Shown here in pieces: positions 35,959 through 44,495 of a stretch of DNA of 64,000 nucleotides; within the stretch, counting starts at the first letter, position 1, and each line of letters opens with the position of its first letter. The stretch comes from Bradyrhizobium sp. CCBAU 53338. GTDB taxonomy: Bacteria; Pseudomonadota; Alphaproteobacteria; Rhizobiales; Xanthobacteraceae. The DNA is taken from the NCBI RefSeq assembly GCF_015291665.1, contig NZ_CP030048.1, positions 6,793,501 to 6,857,500 on the forward strand, read 5' to 3'. Made by a program: the position numbers and the translations under genes. The notes beneath the pieces were generated by a model. That model made no database searches. It was given only the letters and a program-made list of their open reading frames with translations, and was not told where the DNA came from.

Positions 35959-36722
35959 ACCGCGCGGCGATCCTCTGGCGTGTCGCAAGCGTCGTCGTCG
36001 CGGCCGGCTTCATCGCGACGTGGCAGCTCATTGCCAATCTGAAGCTGGTCTCGCCGGTGTTCCTGCCCGGTCCTGACAAGGCCTGGGCCGCGCTGATTCG
36101 CGGCTTTTCGAGCGGCGATCTCGCCAGCAAGCTGATCGGCACGCTCGAGCACATGGCCTACGGCTGGCTCGCCGCCTCGATCGCCGGCATCGCGCTCGGC
36201 GCGCTGATCGGATCCTCAAGGATGATGCGGGCCTATGTCGCGCCGTCGCTGGAATTCCTGCGGCCCCTGCCGGTCTCGGCGATCATCCCTGTCGCAATCG
36301 CGATGCTCGGACTGACGCAAGGCATGGCGCTGTTCGTCATCGCTTTCGGCGCGATCTGGCCGATCATGCTCGCAACCATTCACGGCTTTGCCGCAGTCGA
36401 GCCGCGACTCTACGAGGTCGCCCGCTCGTTGCAGATGTCGCGCGCCGCAATCATCGGCAAGATCGCCTTGCCCTCGGCATTGCCCGACATCCTCGCAGGC
36501 ATGCGGCTCAGCCTGACGGTCGCGCTGATCCTCTCGGTGGTCTGCGAGATCCTGGCCGGACTCGACGGCCTTGGTCAGTGGGTCCTGCTTTCGGCACGCG
36601 CGTTCCGCTCGGCCGACCTCTTCGCCGGCGTCATCCTGCTCGGTGCGACCGGATATCTGACGTCGATTGCGGTGTCGCTCGTCGAGCAGCGGCTCCTCGC
36701 CTGGCAAACCGCGGCGAGGTAG
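35955..36722 (+). CDS. NitT/TauT-type ABC transporter permease 2
   Basis: A 255-residue permease starting at GTG within GTGA. Hydrophobic segments begin at VASVVVAAGFIATWQLI and include GWLAASIAGIALGALIGSS. The EAA-like loop is ARSLQMSRAAIIGKIALPSALP. It is the last gene of the importer operon. A strong hairpin terminator follows at 36745-36773. Confidence 0.9.
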   Translation: MNRAAILWRVASVVVAAGFIATWQLIANLKLVSPVFLPGPDKAWAALIRGFSSGDLASKLIGTLEHMAYGWLAASIAGIALGALIGSSRMMRAYVAPSLEFLRPLPVSAIIPVAIAMLGLTQGMALFVIAFGAIWPIMLATIHGFAAVEPRLYEVARSLQMSRAAIIGKIALPSALPDILAGMRLSLTVALILSVVCEILAGLDGLGQWVLLSARAFRSADLFAGVILLGATGYLTSIAVSLVEQRLLAWQTAAR

Positions 36723-36744
36723 TGCGATCACATCGCCCAAAACA

Positions 36745-36773
36745 AAAATGGCCCGCATCAAGCGGGCCATTTT
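36745..36773. terminator. bidirectional intrinsic terminator
   Basis: AAAATGGCCCGC (36745-36756), loop ATCAA, GCGGGCCATTTT (36762-36773). There is a U-tract-capable flank on both strands, so it can end the permease operon from the left and the initiator tRNA transcript from the right. Confidence 0.85.
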
Positions 36774-36800
36774 CGTCTCGGAACCGGTGAAGTCCGAATT

Positions 36801-36877
<77 letters not shown>

Positions 36878-37186
36878 TTAAACTGTTGCGCGCCTTCGCA
36901 GATCAGCCGGGGACGGTGGATTGAGGGCCGACGCGGTTCGCGTGGCTTGCTTCTCCCGTCCCGAAGGCTTCCCTGGAAGGCAACCCCGGGCGAAGCCCGT
37001 CGGGTGCGAGGGGTATGTACCAACCCGAACCGGCTTTGGAAAGGGCCGCAGGGACGTTTTTTTCGACTTTATGACAGGTTGCGGGCACCGATTCCGGCCA
37101 ATTCGCCACGCACTTGCCAGAAGTTCCACAAACCGCCAGCTTGCGGCAACAAAACAGCGGCGAAACGCCTGATGGGGAGGAGCGCC
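36878..37186. other. intergenic region between tRNA and aldehyde dehydrogenase
   Basis: About 309 bases without a supportable gene. It should contain the tRNA promoter on the reverse strand near 36880-36930 and the promoter of the aldehyde dehydrogenase on the forward strand. A T-run (about 37058-37064) and several short GC repeats are present. I see no clear operator. Confidence 0.5.
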
Positions 37187-38632
37187 ATGGACAACGTTGT
37201 GGACCGCCCCGTGGCGAGCGCCGCACTTTCCGCGCTCACGGACAGCTTCCAGGCCATGGTCGCGCGCTCGCGGACCGAACCGGCGCCTGATTGCGCCGCG
37301 CGGCTCCACCGGTTGGCGCGGCTGCGCGCATTGGTCGCCGACAACGAGGAGCGTTTCCGGCAGGCGATCTCGGCCGATTTCGGCCACCGCTCGGCGGTCG
37401 AGACCACCATCGCCGAGGCGATGATGGTGTTCTCCGAGATCCGGCATGCATCGAAACATCTGAAAGCCTGGATGGCGCCGCATCGCGTGGCGACTGCGCT
37501 GCAATTTCTCCCCGCGCGCAACCGGCTGATCCCGCAGCCGCTCGGCGTCGTCGGCATCATTGCGCCCTGGAACTATCCGCTGCAGCTCACGCTCGCGCCC
37601 GCGATCGGCGCCATCGCCGCGGGCAACCGCGTCATCATCAAGCCGAGCGAGCTGGTCCCGCACTTTTCCGCGCTGTTGAAGGAGACGGTTGCCGAAAGGT
37701 TCGACGCAACGGAGCTGCTCGTTACCGGCGTCGGGGACGAGGTCGCAAAAGGTTTCGCACACCTGCCGTTCGATCACCTCGTCTTCACCGGCTCGACCCG
37801 GGTCGGGCGGCTGGTCGCGGAAGCCGCAGGGCGCAATCTCACACCTGTCACGCTCGAACTCGGCGGCAAGTCGCCGGCGATCATCGATGCCTCCGCCGAT
37901 CTGGACGAAGCGGCCGAGCGCATCGCCTATGGCAAGCTGCTCAACGCCGGACAGACCTGCATCGCGCCTGATTATGTGCTGGTGCCGGAACGTTCGTTGC
38001 AGGCCTTCGCCGAAAAAGTGCGCGCGCAGATGCGGCGCATGTTCGGCGCCGATCCCGCCAACGAGGACTACACCTCGATCATTTCCGACCGGCACTATGC
38101 ACGGCTCGAAGCGCTGGTCGCCGACGCCGCGCAGCGCGGCGCCAAGATCCTGCAACCGGCGGGGGCTGACGATCCCAACTGGAAGTCACACCGCAAATTC
38201 CCGCCGACGCTGATCCTCGGCGCGACCGAAGACATGGCGGCGATGCAGGAGGAGATCTTCGGCCCGGTGCTGCCGGTGCTCGGTACTCGCGATCCCGCTG
38301 ACGCGATCGCCTTCGTGAACCGGCGCGACCGTCCGCTGGCGCTGTACTGGTTCGGCAAAGACCACCACGCGCGCGATGAGATGCTGGCACGCACCATCTC
38401 GGGTGGCGTCACCATCAACGACTGCCTGTTTCACTTCGCGCAGATCAACCAGCCGATGGGCGGCGTCGGCGCTTCGGGCACCGGCGCCTATCACGGCGAG
38501 TGGGGCTTCAGAACGTTCAGCAAGCTGAAGCCGGTGTTCTATCGCTCCAAATTCAATCGTCTCGCCGATCTCTACCCGCCCTATGGCGGCAAGATCGCGC
38601 GGCTGGAGAAGATGATGCGGTTCATGTCGTAA
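37187..38632 (+). CDS. coniferyl-aldehyde-dehydrogenase-like NAD(P) aldehyde dehydrogenase
   Basis: The ATG at 37187 has a GGGGAGGAG ribosome-binding site, giving 481 residues. Aldehyde dehydrogenase signatures: GIIAPWNYPLQLTLAPAIGA, VTLELGGKSPAIID (general-base Glu) and NAGQTCIAPDYVLVPE (catalytic Cys). The C terminus, ending EKMMRFMS after a hydrophobic anchor-like YPPYGGKI segment, is typical of the coniferyl aldehyde dehydrogenase/class 3-like group. It oxidises an aromatic or aliphatic aldehyde to the acid. It probably works with the GMC alcohol oxidoreductase 57 nt downstream. Confidence 0.9.
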   Translation: MDNVVDRPVASAALSALTDSFQAMVARSRTEPAPDCAARLHRLARLRALVADNEERFRQAISADFGHRSAVETTIAEAMMVFSEIRHASKHLKAWMAPHRVATALQFLPARNRLIPQPLGVVGIIAPWNYPLQLTLAPAIGAIAAGNRVIIKPSELVPHFSALLKETVAERFDATELLVTGVGDEVAKGFAHLPFDHLVFTGSTRVGRLVAEAAGRNLTPVTLELGGKSPAIIDASADLDEAAERIAYGKLLNAGQTCIAPDYVLVPERSLQAFAEKVRAQMRRMFGADPANEDYTSIISDRHYARLEALVADAAQRGAKILQPAGADDPNWKSHRKFPPTLILGATEDMAAMQEEIFGPVLPVLGTRDPADAIAFVNRRDRPLALYWFGKDHHARDEMLARTISGGVTINDCLFHFAQINQPMGGVGASGTGAYHGEWGFRTFSKLKPVFYRSKFNRLADLYPPYGGKIARLEKMMRFMS

Positions 38633-38637
38633 GGACG

Positions 38638-38671
38638 GTCGTTCCGGGGCGCGAAGCGAACCCGGAAGGAC
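38638..38671. repeat. short palindromic repeat of the TTCCGGGG family
   Basis: GTCGTTCCGGG near 38638-38648 pairs with CCCGGAAGGAC at 38661-38671 with one mismatch. It is a shortened relative of the element at 57801-57881. It lies between two genes of one operon and would form a hairpin in their mRNA. Confidence 0.6.
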
Positions 38672-38689
38672 AATCAGGGGGAAACATCA

Positions 38690-40285
38690 GTGACTGACAC
38701 ATTCGATTTCATCGTCGTGGGCGCAGGCTCGGGCGGTTGCGCGGTCGCAGGAAGACTTTCCGAGGATGCGGCAACGTCAGTGGCGCTGCTCGATGCCGGA
38801 GGCAAGAACGACAGCTGGCGGATCACCACGCCGTTCGGGCTCGCGCTGCCGTACCAGGCGGCCAACTGGGCCTTCGATACCGTGCCGCAAAAGGGATTGA
38901 ACGGCCGCATCGGCTATCAACCGCGCGGCAAGGGCCTCGGCGGCTCCTCGGCGATCAACGCGATGGTCTATATCCGCGGCCACAAATGGGACTACGACCA
39001 CTGGGCCTCGCTCGGCAATGCCGGCTGGTCGTACGCCGACGTGCTGCCTTATTTCAAGCGCTCGGAGAACAACAGCGACTTCGACGGCGCCTATCACGGC
39101 AAGGACGGCCCGCTGCATGTCAACAGGCTGCGCTCGGACAATCCGATCCATGAGATCTTCCACCAGGCCGCGCGCGAGGCGCAGTTCCGCATTCGCGAGG
39201 ACTTCAATGAAGAGGACCACGAAGGGCTCGGCAGCTATCAGGTGACGCAGCACAAGGGCGAGCGCTGGAGCGCCGCACGCGCCTATGTACAGCCGCACAT
39301 GGATAAGCGCGCCAATCTGCGCGTCGAGACCGGGGCGCCGGCGACGAAGATCCTGTTCGAAGGCGGGCGTGCGGTCGGCATCGAATATGTGCAAGGCAAG
39401 CAAAAGAAGCAGCTGCGCGCGCGCCGCGAGGTGATCCTTGCCGGCGGCGCCTTCCAGTCACCGCAACTCCTGATGCTGTCGGGCGTCGGTGAGGGCGAGG
39501 CACTTGGCAAGCATGGAATCAACGTCACGCATCATCTGCCGGGCGTCGGTCGCAATCTGCAGGACCATCCGGATTTCGTGTTCGTCTACGCCTCCGACTA
39601 TCCGCACTTCGTTCACGCCTCGCTTGGCCGGGTGCCATCGCTGCTCCGCGCCATCCAGCGCTATCGGAAGGAGCGGCGCGGCCTGATGACCACCAATTTC
39701 GCCGAATGCGGCGGCTTCCTCAAGACACGGCCCGACCTCGACGTGCCCGACATCCAGCTGCACTTCGTCATCGCGATGCTCGACGACCACGGCCGCAAGA
39801 AGCACAAGGAGGCAGGCTTCTCGTGCCATGTCTGCCTGCTCAGGCCGAAGAGCCGCGGCAGCGTCTGGCTGAAGAACGCCGATCCGCTCGCGGCGCCGAT
39901 GATCGATCCGAACTTCTTGGGGGAGGAAGAGGATCTCGAATCGATGGTTGCGGGCTTCAAGACCACGCGACGGCTGATGGAGACGCCCGCGCTGCGCGCA
40001 TTGCAGAAGAAGGACATGTTCACGTCCGGCGTGCACACCGACGACGACATCCGCGCCATCCTGCGCAATCGCGTCGACACGGTCTATCACCCCGTCGGCA
40101 CCTGCAAGATGGGCGCCGATGCGATGGCCGTGGTCGATCCGAAGCTGAAAGTGCATGGCGTTGAGGCCTTGCGCGTCGTCGACGCCTCGATCATGCCGAC
40201 GCTGATCGGCGGCAACACCAATGCGCCCGCCATCATGATCGGGGAGAAGGCGGCGGACATGATCCGGGCGGAGGTGCGGGCGTGA
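38690..40285 (+). CDS. GMC-family FAD alcohol/choline dehydrogenase
   Basis: A 531-residue glucose-methanol-choline oxidoreductase starting at GTG with GGGGGA upstream. It has an ADP-binding GAGSGGCAVAGRLSED at the N terminus, the GMC signature GKGLGGSSAINAMVYIRG, and the second signature GAFQSPQLLMLSGVG. The C-terminal active site has TVYHPVGTCKMG (His) and GGNTNAPAIMIGEKAAD. It oxidises a primary alcohol to an aldehyde. The aldehyde dehydrogenase immediately upstream would take the product to the acid. Confidence 0.92.
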   Translation: MTDTFDFIVVGAGSGGCAVAGRLSEDAATSVALLDAGGKNDSWRITTPFGLALPYQAANWAFDTVPQKGLNGRIGYQPRGKGLGGSSAINAMVYIRGHKWDYDHWASLGNAGWSYADVLPYFKRSENNSDFDGAYHGKDGPLHVNRLRSDNPIHEIFHQAAREAQFRIREDFNEEDHEGLGSYQVTQHKGERWSAARAYVQPHMDKRANLRVETGAPATKILFEGGRAVGIEYVQGKQKKQLRARREVILAGGAFQSPQLLMLSGVGEGEALGKHGINVTHHLPGVGRNLQDHPDFVFVYASDYPHFVHASLGRVPSLLRAIQRYRKERRGLMTTNFAECGGFLKTRPDLDVPDIQLHFVIAMLDDHGRKKHKEAGFSCHVCLLRPKSRGSVWLKNADPLAAPMIDPNFLGEEEDLESMVAGFKTTRRLMETPALRALQKKDMFTSGVHTDDDIRAILRNRVDTVYHPVGTCKMGADAMAVVDPKLKVHGVEALRVVDASIMPTLIGGNTNAPAIMIGEKAADMIRAEVRA

Positions 40286-40481
40286 GGCGGCGCTGTCTCC
40301 ACATTGTCGTCCCGGCCTTCGTCGGGCTGACAACCAAAAGTTGCCTTTATCGCTGACGTTGAATAGTCATGGAATGGGCGCAGTATTTGAGCCTCTGGAG
40401 CAAAAAATACAGACGATTTTAGCGATCTGAAACCGAACGACCGGTTCGCCGTTCATTCGTTCCATTGGCAGGGTTTCGCGC

Positions 40482-40994
40482 ATGAACAGTTTCGATCTCG
40501 CCGTCTATGCGGCGCTCGCAATTGCGATCGGCTTCGGTTTCCGGACCGGTCTGCTCGGCAGCGCCATGACCATCCTCGCTTATCTGCTCGCCGCCCCCAT
40601 CGCTGTCGCGCTGATGCCGCTGATCGTGCCCCAGGTCGCCGCCAATCCGAACGCGCCGCTGTTTCAGAACTGGATCTGGTTCTTCGGCATCTTCCTGGTC
40701 GTCGGCATGTTGTTCGGATATCTCGGCCGCCTCGCGCTGAGCGACACGATCCGCGACGCCGGGATCGGCGACCGCCTCGGCGGCGCCGCGCTCGGCGCCA
40801 TCAGGGTCGGGCTCGTCGCCACGACGCTGGTGCTGGTGTTCGACCAGATCGTGCCGCCGAACCGGCAGCCGCCGTTCCTGGCCGGCTCGCATCTGCGGCC
40901 GCTGTTCTCGATGGTCGGGCAGATGGGCTTCAAATCGCTGCCGCCGGAGGCCGCGGCCGCGATCGACCGCCTGAAGCAGGAGCGGCGAATCTAA
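40482..40994 (+). CDS. CvpA-like membrane protein
   Basis: A 170-residue protein with four hydrophobic segments (YAALAIAIGFGFRTGLLGSAM, ILAYLLAAPIAVALMPLIV, WIWFFGIFLVVGMLFGYLG, LGAIRVGLVATTLVLVF) in the arrangement of CvpA/colicin V production proteins. CvpA proteins lie in the inner membrane, and their role in envelope homeostasis is still unclear. The C-terminal tail is short and charged. It has its own 196-nt upstream region. Confidence 0.78.
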   Translation: MNSFDLAVYAALAIAIGFGFRTGLLGSAMTILAYLLAAPIAVALMPLIVPQVAANPNAPLFQNWIWFFGIFLVVGMLFGYLGRLALSDTIRDAGIGDRLGGAALGAIRVGLVATTLVLVFDQIVPPNRQPPFLAGSHLRPLFSMVGQMGFKSLPPEAAAAIDRLKQERRI

Positions 40995-41122
40995 CCCGCG
41001 CATTTGCATCGCCGCGCCGCGCGCCATGCATTTTGACGCGGGCCTGTCCCTTATCAGGGCCGCCGAGGTTGGCTAGAGTGCCGGCCATCCAAAACCTGCC
41101 TGCTATTTTCGGGAGTGAAACT

Positions 41123-41905
41123 GTGGATCTTGGGATCAAAGGCCGCCGCGCCATCGTCTGCGCATCCAGCAAGGGCTTGGGGCGCGCTTGCGCCATCTCG
41201 CTGGCCGAAGCCGGTGTCGACGTCACGCTGACCGCGCGCGGCGCCGAAGCGCTGAAGAAGACGGCCGACGACATCCGCAAGGCCTATCCCGGCGTGAAGG
41301 TCACCGAAATCGTCGGCGACATCACCACGCCCGCCGGCCGCGAGGCCGTGCTGAAAGCCTGCCCCGAGCCCGATATCCTGATCAACAACGCCGGCGGCCC
41401 GCCGCCCGGCGATTTCCGCAACTGGACCCGCGACGACTGGATCAAGGCGATCGATGCCAACATGCTGACGCCGATCGAGCTGATCAAGGCGACCGTCGAC
41501 GGCATGATGGCGCGCAAGTTCGGCCGCATCGTCAACATCACCTCGGCCGCGGTGAAAGCGCCCATCGACATCCTCGGCCTCTCCAACGGCGCACGCGCCG
41601 GCCTCACCGGCTTCATCGCCGGCCTGTCGCGCAAGACCGTGATCAACAACGTCACCATCAACGGCCTCTTGCCGGGCCCGTTCGAGACCGACCGCCTGAC
41701 CGGCACCGCGAAGGCCGAGGCCGACAAGCGCGGCACGACGCCCGAGCAGATTCTGGCCGAGCGCGCAAAACTCAATCCGGCCGGCCGCTTCGGCCAGCCC
41801 GACGAGTTCGGCTATGCCTGCGCATTCCTGTGCGGTGCCAAGGCGGGCTTCATCACCGGACAGAACATCTTGCTCGATGGTGGTGCGTTCCCGGGCACGC
41901 TGTGA
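41123..41905 (+). CDS. SDR oxidoreductase of the FabG-like group with altered catalytic motif
   Basis: The GTG at 41123 (MDLGIKGRRAIVCASSKGLG) has GGGAG upstream, giving 260 residues. The cofactor loop is CASSKGLGRACA, NNAGG is present, and the structural Ser is in IVNITSAAVKAP. Where classical members have YxxxK before the AG, this protein reads GLSNGARAGLTGF, so the Tyr aligns with Ser and the Lys with Arg. Relatives with this change are known to me, but their chemistry is unclear. The C terminus (GQNILLDGGAFPGTL) is normal. It overlaps the following MDR gene by GTGA. Confidence 0.87.
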   Translation: MDLGIKGRRAIVCASSKGLGRACAISLAEAGVDVTLTARGAEALKKTADDIRKAYPGVKVTEIVGDITTPAGREAVLKACPEPDILINNAGGPPPGDFRNWTRDDWIKAIDANMLTPIELIKATVDGMMARKFGRIVNITSAAVKAPIDILGLSNGARAGLTGFIAGLSRKTVINNVTINGLLPGPFETDRLTGTAKAEADKRGTTPEQILAERAKLNPAGRFGQPDEFGYACAFLCGAKAGFITGQNILLDGGAFPGTL

Positions 41906-42891
41906 AGGCAGTCTGGTACGAGCAGACAGGACCGGCGGCGGACGTTCTCACCTATGGTGAGATGCCAACGCCGGTCGCGGGTCCGGGCGAAGTCCGCATT
42001 CGCCTGGAGGCCTCCGGCGTCAATCCGGCCGATGTCGGTCGTCGCGGCGGAAGCTACCGCACGATGGAGTTTGCGCGCGTCATTCCGAACAGCGACGGCG
42101 CGGGATTCGTCGACCAGATCGGCGACGGCGTGACGCGCTTCAAGATCAGCGATCGGGTCTGGCTGTTCAACGGTCAGCGCAACGGCCGCGCCTTCGGCAC
42201 GGCCGCGGAATATATCGCGCTCGCCGAGAAGCTGGTGACGCCGCTGCCGGACGATCTCTCCTTCGCGGAAGGCGCGACGCTCGGCATCCCGGGGATGACC
42301 GCGTGGTGCTCGCTGTTTGCGGGCGGGCCGCTCGTCGGCAAGACCGTGCTGGTCACCGGCGGCGCCGGTGCGGTCGGCCATTATGCGGTGCAGCTCGCCA
42401 AATGGGGCGGCGCCCGGGTGATCGCGACGGTCAGTTCGGCGATGAAGGGCGAGCAGGCCAGGCGCGCGGGCGCCGATCTCGTGATCAACTACAAGCACGA
42501 GGACGTCGTCGCCAAGGCGATGGCCTTCACCGGCGGGCGCGGGGTCGACCGCGTGGTCGAGGTCGATTTCGGCGGCAACATCGCGACGACGCTGAAGCTG
42601 ATGGCGGTGAACTCCACCATTGCCGTCTACGCCACCAACGGCAATCGCACGCCAACGCTGCCAATGCGCGAGCTGATGGAAAAGTGTATCAACCTGCAAT
42701 CGCTCGTGCTGTTCGCGCTGCCGCCGGCGCTGCTCGCAGCGGCACAAGCCGACATGACAAAGTGGCTATTGGCGGGTCAGCGGATTCACAATGTCGCGGC
42801 GCAGTTCGCGCTGTCGGATACTGCGCAGGCCCATCTTGCCGTGGAGAGGGGCGACAAGCTCGGTACCGTGATCGTCGACTGCGCTCGATAG
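41902..42891 (+). CDS. quinone-oxidoreductase-like MDR protein
   Basis: The start is GTG at 41902, in a GTGA overlap with the SDR gene, giving 329 residues (MKAVWYEQTGPAADVLTYGE). An NADPH-quinone reductase-type MDR protein: ASGVNPADVGRRGGSYR, PNSDGAGFVDQIGDGV, then Rossmann VLVTGGAGAVGHYAVQLAK and RAGADLVINYKHED. No zinc ligands are seen. It reduces a quinone or enone with NADPH and is translationally coupled to the SDR. Confidence 0.9.
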   Translation: MKAVWYEQTGPAADVLTYGEMPTPVAGPGEVRIRLEASGVNPADVGRRGGSYRTMEFARVIPNSDGAGFVDQIGDGVTRFKISDRVWLFNGQRNGRAFGTAAEYIALAEKLVTPLPDDLSFAEGATLGIPGMTAWCSLFAGGPLVGKTVLVTGGAGAVGHYAVQLAKWGGARVIATVSSAMKGEQARRAGADLVINYKHEDVVAKAMAFTGGRGVDRVVEVDFGGNIATTLKLMAVNSTIAVYATNGNRTPTLPMRELMEKCINLQSLVLFALPPALLAAAQADMTKWLLAGQRIHNVAAQFALSDTAQAHLAVERGDKLGTVIVDCAR

Positions 42892-43323
42892 CTACGACAC
42901 AGGCGTGGTCCGCTCGCCGCTCCAGTCGATGCCGAGTTCGTCCATGCCGTCGGCGAGCAGATCGCCCAGCATCGGCTCGCCGAGCAGATATTGCACCACC
43001 TCGCGCCTCGGCGCCTTGTACTCGCTGCGCGCCTCGATGGCGCGGGCGCGCAGGTCGTCCCACTCGTCGACATCGCCGTCGCCGCGACCGAGCCACATCA
43101 GCGTGACCAGGTCGAGCTGCTCGTCCTCGTTCAGCGCCCGGATGAAGCCGGATAGCTCGGCCGCGACCGGATCGGAATTGGTGTCCTCCAGCACGTCGAT
43201 CTCGTCGTCATCGGAGGGGTTGGAGCCTGAATCCGGATCCGATCCCGATTCCTTGACGTCGAATTCACGCGCCTTCTCGATGATGAAGGCGACCTTGTCG
43301 GCGGAAATCGCTAGCTCTGGCAT
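42892..43323 (-). CDS. DUF3775 domain protein
   Basis: The ATG at 43323 (MPELAISADKVAFIIEKARE) with GGGGGAG upstream is preferred over a longer frame, giving 143 residues. A central acidic low-complexity stretch (SGSDPDSGSNPSDDDEIDVLED) separates an N-terminal helix from a conserved C-terminal block (LNEDEQLDLVTLMWLGRGDGDVDEWDDL, YLLGEPMLGDLLADGMDELG) that I recognise as DUF3775. The function is unknown. It ends back to back with the MDR gene with no gap. Confidence 0.8.
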   Translation of the reverse strand: MPELAISADKVAFIIEKAREFDVKESGSDPDSGSNPSDDDEIDVLEDTNSDPVAAELSGFIRALNEDEQLDLVTLMWLGRGDGDVDEWDDLRARAIEARSEYKAPRREVVQYLLGEPMLGDLLADGMDELGIDWSGERTTPVS

Positions 43324-43442
43324 GGGCTCCCCCTGCTCGTCGTTCGGGTTGGTCCGGGTTTCCTCGATAACGCAACATCGCGACAGATGATCCATTGCGC
43401 CCGGAGGCGGAAAGTGCGCATCTTTCGCCGCCAGTTATCCCG

Positions 43443-43481
43443 GTCATTCCGGGCGTGACGAAATCACGACCCCGGAATGAC
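43443..43481. repeat. palindromic repeat GTCATTCCGGG type
   Basis: GTCATTCCGGG at 43443-43453 and its exact reverse complement CCCGGAATGAC at 43471-43481 enclose 17 bases. It belongs to the same TTCCGG family as 38638-38671 and 57801-57881. It lies in the divergent space between DUF3775 and the metallo-hydrolase gene, which supports the downstream start chosen for the latter. Confidence 0.7.
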
Positions 43482-43517
43482 GGGGAGGACACAAGCAAGA
43501 AAATGGGGGCACGTCCC

Positions 43518-44369
43518 ATGCATTGGAAGATCGGCAAGGTCAAAATCACCAAGGTGGTGGAGATGGAGACGGTCGGCTCGACCCGCTTCATTCTGCCTCT
43601 GGCGAGCAATGACGAGATCCGGAAGCTGCCCTGGCTGATCCCTCATTTCGCCACCGAGGAAGGCCGGCTGAAAATGTCGATCCATTCGCTGGTGGTGGAG
43701 ACGCCCTCGCGCCGGATCGTGGTCGACACCGGGCTCGGCAACGACAAGCAGGGCCGCAACGTCCCGACCTGGAATAACCGCAACACACCGTTCCTGGAGA
43801 TGATGGCGGCGGCGGGTTTTCCGCCTGAAAGCATCGACACCGTGCTGTGCACCCATCTTCACGTCGACCACGTCGGCTGGAATACGAAGCTCGTCGGCGG
43901 CAAATGGGTGCCGGCCTTCCCGAAGGCCCGTTACGTGTTCGGCCGCACCGAATACGAGCACTGGCGCGACCACTCGTCCGAGCCGGACAAGCTGGCCGTC
44001 TTCAGCGATTCCGTGAAGCCGATCGTCGATGCCGACCGTGCCGATCTGATCCCGAGCGATCACCGCCTCGGCGAGCACATCAGCATGATCCCGACGCCCG
44101 GCCACAGCCCGGGCCATATGAGCATTTTGATCCAGTCGGACGGCGAGCAGGGTCTCTTGACCGGCGACGTCGCCCATCACCCCTGCCAGATGGCGCATCT
44201 TGGCTGGTCCTCCACCGCGGATTCGGACCAGGCGCAGTCGGCCGCCACACGGCGCGAGCTGTTCGACCGGTTTGCCGATACGCCGACTCTGGTGGTCGGC
44301 GGGCATTTCTCGGCCGGGCATATCCGGCGGGAGGGCGATGCGTTCAGGTTTGTGGCGCTGCAATCATAG
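43518..44369 (+). CDS. MBL-fold metallo-hydrolase (lactonase-like), copy 1
   Basis: The ATG at 43518 (MHWKIGKVKITKVVEME) gives 283 residues. Metallo-beta-lactamase metal motif HxHxDH is seen in CTHLHVDHVGWNT. Later ligands are in PTPGHSPGHMS, LLTGDVAHHP and VVGGHFSAGH. The family covers lactonases, arylesterases and related cytoplasmic hydrolases. It shares motifs and order with the MBL protein at 46105, two genes away, and the two are likely paralogues. An FAH-family hydrolase and a GST lie between them. Confidence 0.9.
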   Translation: MHWKIGKVKITKVVEMETVGSTRFILPLASNDEIRKLPWLIPHFATEEGRLKMSIHSLVVETPSRRIVVDTGLGNDKQGRNVPTWNNRNTPFLEMMAAAGFPPESIDTVLCTHLHVDHVGWNTKLVGGKWVPAFPKARYVFGRTEYEHWRDHSSEPDKLAVFSDSVKPIVDADRADLIPSDHRLGEHISMIPTPGHSPGHMSILIQSDGEQGLLTGDVAHHPCQMAHLGWSSTADSDQAQSAATRRELFDRFADTPTLVVGGHFSAGHIRREGDAFRFVALQS

Positions 44370-44495
44370 GGTTTGCGGGCCGTCACCTCACGGCGGAAGG
44401 GCTGCATTGCGCTCCTTTTTCGGCGGTTGAATTTCCCGCCGCGCTGTTCCATGAAGCTATTTAACCGATCAGTCCATCCCAAGGGAGAAACGAGA

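Noticed and set aside
36947..37186. N-terminal 80-residue extension of the aldehyde dehydrogenase
   Set aside because: The stretch is Arg-rich with no family match. A strong ribosome-binding site precedes the ATG at 37187, where family similarity begins.
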